NCBI GenBank assembly: GCA_944392285.1
Contig: CALXWF010000082.1
Span: 1-5,685, forward strand
Source of the DNA: an uncultured Alphaproteobacteria bacterium
Lineage (GTDB): Bacteria; Pseudomonadota; Alphaproteobacteria; RF32; CAG-239
Direction: 5' to 3'
DNA: 5,685 bases
Under the pieces are notes generated by a model that was not told the origin of the DNA, ran no database searches, and saw only the letters and a list, made by a program, of their open reading frames with translations. Shown piece after piece: positions 3,962 to 5,685 of this stretch. Every line of letters starts with the position of its first letter. Position 1 is the stretch's first letter. Made by a program: the position numbers and the translations under genes.

Positions 3962-5562
3962 TGGTTGCTTCAGTTAATTTGTTTATTGATAAATTCCGTG
4001 GGATTCGCGCCGTTAACCCTTTGGTCGATGTGGTGCAAACCGGCGTTATGTCGGCTTTGTCTTGCAGCAATGTCGAGCTTAAATATTCACAAAACGGCAA
4101 CAATGTCGGAATTTATACCATGAAAGGAAACCGCGAAATCGCTGAATTGCTTCCGCAAAAGGAAATTCGCGGTATTTGGGAGTCCGTCCAACAAGGCGTC
4201 AGACATAATATCCTCTATGCCACGGATGATACCGGCGGATATCTCTATGAATATAAAATGGCGACAAAAACTTTTGAGCTGTTGAAAGACGGCTTGACCA
4301 AAACCGTTACCTGTAACGGTAAAACCATTGCCCAGGGTTTGGAAGACTTTTTTATCTTTACCAACGGGGTTGATGATTATGTGGCCATTAACCTTAATGC
4401 TCAAAGCGCGGAAGAAAAAGTTAAAGACCTCAATGCAGTTGATGCCGAAAGCCGACAAATTCGCGGTTTGGCCCTAGAATATTATGACGGACGCTTGGTT
4501 ACGATTTGTAAAAATCGTGTCCATTGGTCGCAACAGGGGAATATTTTTGATTGGTCGGCCGCAACAACCGGCTATGTGACTAATGCCGCTTATCAGGAAT
4601 TTGACCGCGATGTGAAGGCTATTATCTATTATAACAATAGCTTAATAGCCTTTACCGAAACTTATTCGGTTTGTTTTACCGGCAATCCGGCAGGAAGCGA
4701 TTTTGCCCGCAGCGGGTCAACCGGTGGCGGTTGTGCCGGCTTTATGAGTGTGTTGCGTTTTGACAATAAGCTGTTTTATTATGACCATTTTGCCAGAAAC
4801 GTCTTTGCCTATTATCTTTATGACAGCGGACAAACCCGCCCGACCGACGGTTTGGCAAATGATATTAAAACCTATTTTGATAAAATAGATTCCACCCGTT
4901 GTGATGAAATTTGCGTTCAGGGCTTTACCGTTGAGGACAGAACCGAAATCTGGTTCAAATTGCCGCTTGAAGACGGGCAGGTCTTGGTCTTGATTTATGA
5001 TTATTTGAAAAATGAATGGCTTGTGCGTGATGTCTCGGGGCTTAATGCGCTGATGCTTTATGATAACGCCATTTATTCGGCAACCGGCAATAAGATTTAT
5101 CGTGAATATCTCGGCAATAGTTTTAACGGCGAATTTCGCCCCGCCGAATATTTGATGAATATTATTAATGTCGGCTCGGACAGTAATTTGAAAATTCCGA
5201 AAATGCCGATAATCTTTACCTTTGACAGCAAATACATCAATAATTTTTATATCGAGTTTACCTATGATGATAAACCCGATAGAAAAAAACTCAGAAGAAT
5301 CAATAAGGACGGCGACAAGTTCTTAATTTGGTGTGTTGATGAAGATGACGAAGAAGGCGGTTATTGGGCAGAAGACGAAAATGATGAAAACGGCGGCGTT
5401 TGGGGGCGCGATGACAGCCTTAACGTGACCTATTCTCTTATCGGCACCATGCCCTTCAAACAACTGCAAATGCGCATCTTTACCCAAGACCCCAATGACA
5501 GCTTCGGTATTAAGCGCATCGAGATGAAAAAGGTTAGGATTAAGACTAAAACCATCATGTAA
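3961..5562 (+). CDS. P22 gp10-like tail hub / packaged DNA stabilisation protein
   Basis: A 533-aa protein, somewhat longer than P22 gp10 (472 aa). It is beta-rich throughout, with repeated Tyr/Trp blades. RVHWS-QQGNIFDW (186-198), YYNNSLIAFTETYSVCFTG (223-241), LVLIYDYLKNEWLVRD (342-357) and SATGNKIYREY (373-383) are characteristic of this beta-propeller-like hub family. In P22-like phages it binds below the gp4 ring, retains packaged DNA, and connects to the tail needle and tailspikes. Residues 461-485 are an odd acidic, Trp-containing insert with two similar units (DEEGGYWAED and DENGGVWGRD). The start overlaps the adaptor stop, with GAGG at 3946-3949 as the likely ribosome binding site. 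The tail-needle gene that follows in P22 is not in the window. Confidence 0.82.
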   Translation: MVASVNLFIDKFRGIRAVNPLVDVVQTGVMSALSCSNVELKYSQNGNNVGIYTMKGNREIAELLPQKEIRGIWESVQQGVRHNILYATDDTGGYLYEYKMATKTFELLKDGLTKTVTCNGKTIAQGLEDFFIFTNGVDDYVAINLNAQSAEEKVKDLNAVDAESRQIRGLALEYYDGRLVTICKNRVHWSQQGNIFDWSAATTGYVTNAAYQEFDRDVKAIIYYNNSLIAFTETYSVCFTGNPAGSDFARSGSTGGGCAGFMSVLRFDNKLFYYDHFARNVFAYYLYDSGQTRPTDGLANDIKTYFDKIDSTRCDEICVQGFTVEDRTEIWFKLPLEDGQVLVLIYDYLKNEWLVRDVSGLNALMLYDNAIYSATGNKIYREYLGNSFNGEFRPAEYLMNIINVGSDSNLKIPKMPIIFTFDSKYINNFYIEFTYDDKPDRKKLRRINKDGDKFLIWCVDEDDEEGGYWAEDENDENGGVWGRDDSLNVTYSLIGTMPFKQLQMRIFTQDPNDSFGIKRIEMKKVRIKTKTIM

Positions 5563-5598
5563 AAAGTTCGTCTAGCTGGTGACTAATACAGATTTTGC

Positions 5599-5649
5599 GG
5601 AAAGCCGGACCGGTCACGTACTAGTTTGTACGCTCACGCTCCGGCTTCC
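5599..5649. other. Nested hairpin after the tail hub gene, possible genomic repeat or terminator
   Basis: The stretch 5563-5685 holds no gene. Within it, GGAAAGCCGGA (5599-5609) pairs with TCCGGCTTCC (5640-5649), leaving one A bulged. Inside, CGTAC (5617-5621) pairs with GTACG (5628-5632) around a 6-nt loop. No T-tract follows (CCTTAAATC), so it is not a clean intrinsic terminator. A nested, GC-rich palindrome of this sort resembles dispersed REP-like repeats, but only one copy is visible here. Confidence 0.5.
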
Positions 5650-5685
5650 TTAAATCTTATTATTCACACACGCTATCCAAACTTT

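Noticed and set aside
4087..4458. 123-codon open frame on the - strand inside the tail hub gene
   Set aside because: It lies entirely opposite a well-supported phage gene and shows no independent start signals.
1..5685. CRISPR array, tRNA or rRNA
   Set aside because: No regularly spaced short repeats and no cloverleaf or rRNA-like sequence were seen on either strand.

Overview
The window looks like part of a P22-like (short-tailed) prophage. It carries a block of non-structural, probably lysogeny-expressed cargo genes inserted next to the structural genes. All credible genes lie on the + strand. No host marker gene is present. The low-to-moderate GC content, the style of the cysteine-rich exported proteins and a phage protein resembling alphaproteobacterial prophage proteins suggest a low-GC alphaproteobacterial host. 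That is an inference of low confidence.

Layout. (1) Positions 21-977 hold a 318-codon gene, possibly running in from upstream. Its C-terminal two thirds resemble the C-terminal part of large phage structural/ejection ('polyvalent') proteins. Its N-terminal third is very AT-rich and contains a folded double-hairpin element. (2) Positions 978-1189 are non-coding: a strong hairpin, a copy of a 26-nt direct repeat and a possible promoter. (3) Positions 1190-2646 encode three exported or membrane-anchored cysteine-rich proteins. The last two are tandem paralogues that overlap by ATGA and share ten cysteines. (4) Positions about 2681-3001 are a decayed second copy of the same region: a truncated, frameshifted relative of the first gene's N-terminal third, the 26-nt repeat, and a remnant of the start of the 1937 gene. 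(5) Two terminators lie back to back at 3001-3064. (6) A tightly overlapping structural operon follows: a small protein (3081), a P22 gp4-like tail adaptor (3311) and a P22 gp10-like tail hub / DNA-stabilisation protein (3961-5562). (7) Positions 5563-5685 contain a nested hairpin and no gene.

The most notable observation is a structured nucleic-acid element present twice (about 231-300 and 2773-2842). Each copy has two adjacent hairpins. The arm sequences differ between copies but remain complementary. In each copy the two 5-nt loops are exact reverse complements of each other (CTTGT/ACAAG and CCTGT/ACAGG). This compensatory pattern implies selection on a folded RNA or single-stranded DNA with a kissing-loop contact, even though the element sits in an open reading frame. 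The closest known concept is the Rickettsia palindromic elements, which insert in-frame into genes, but I recognise no described family with this fold.
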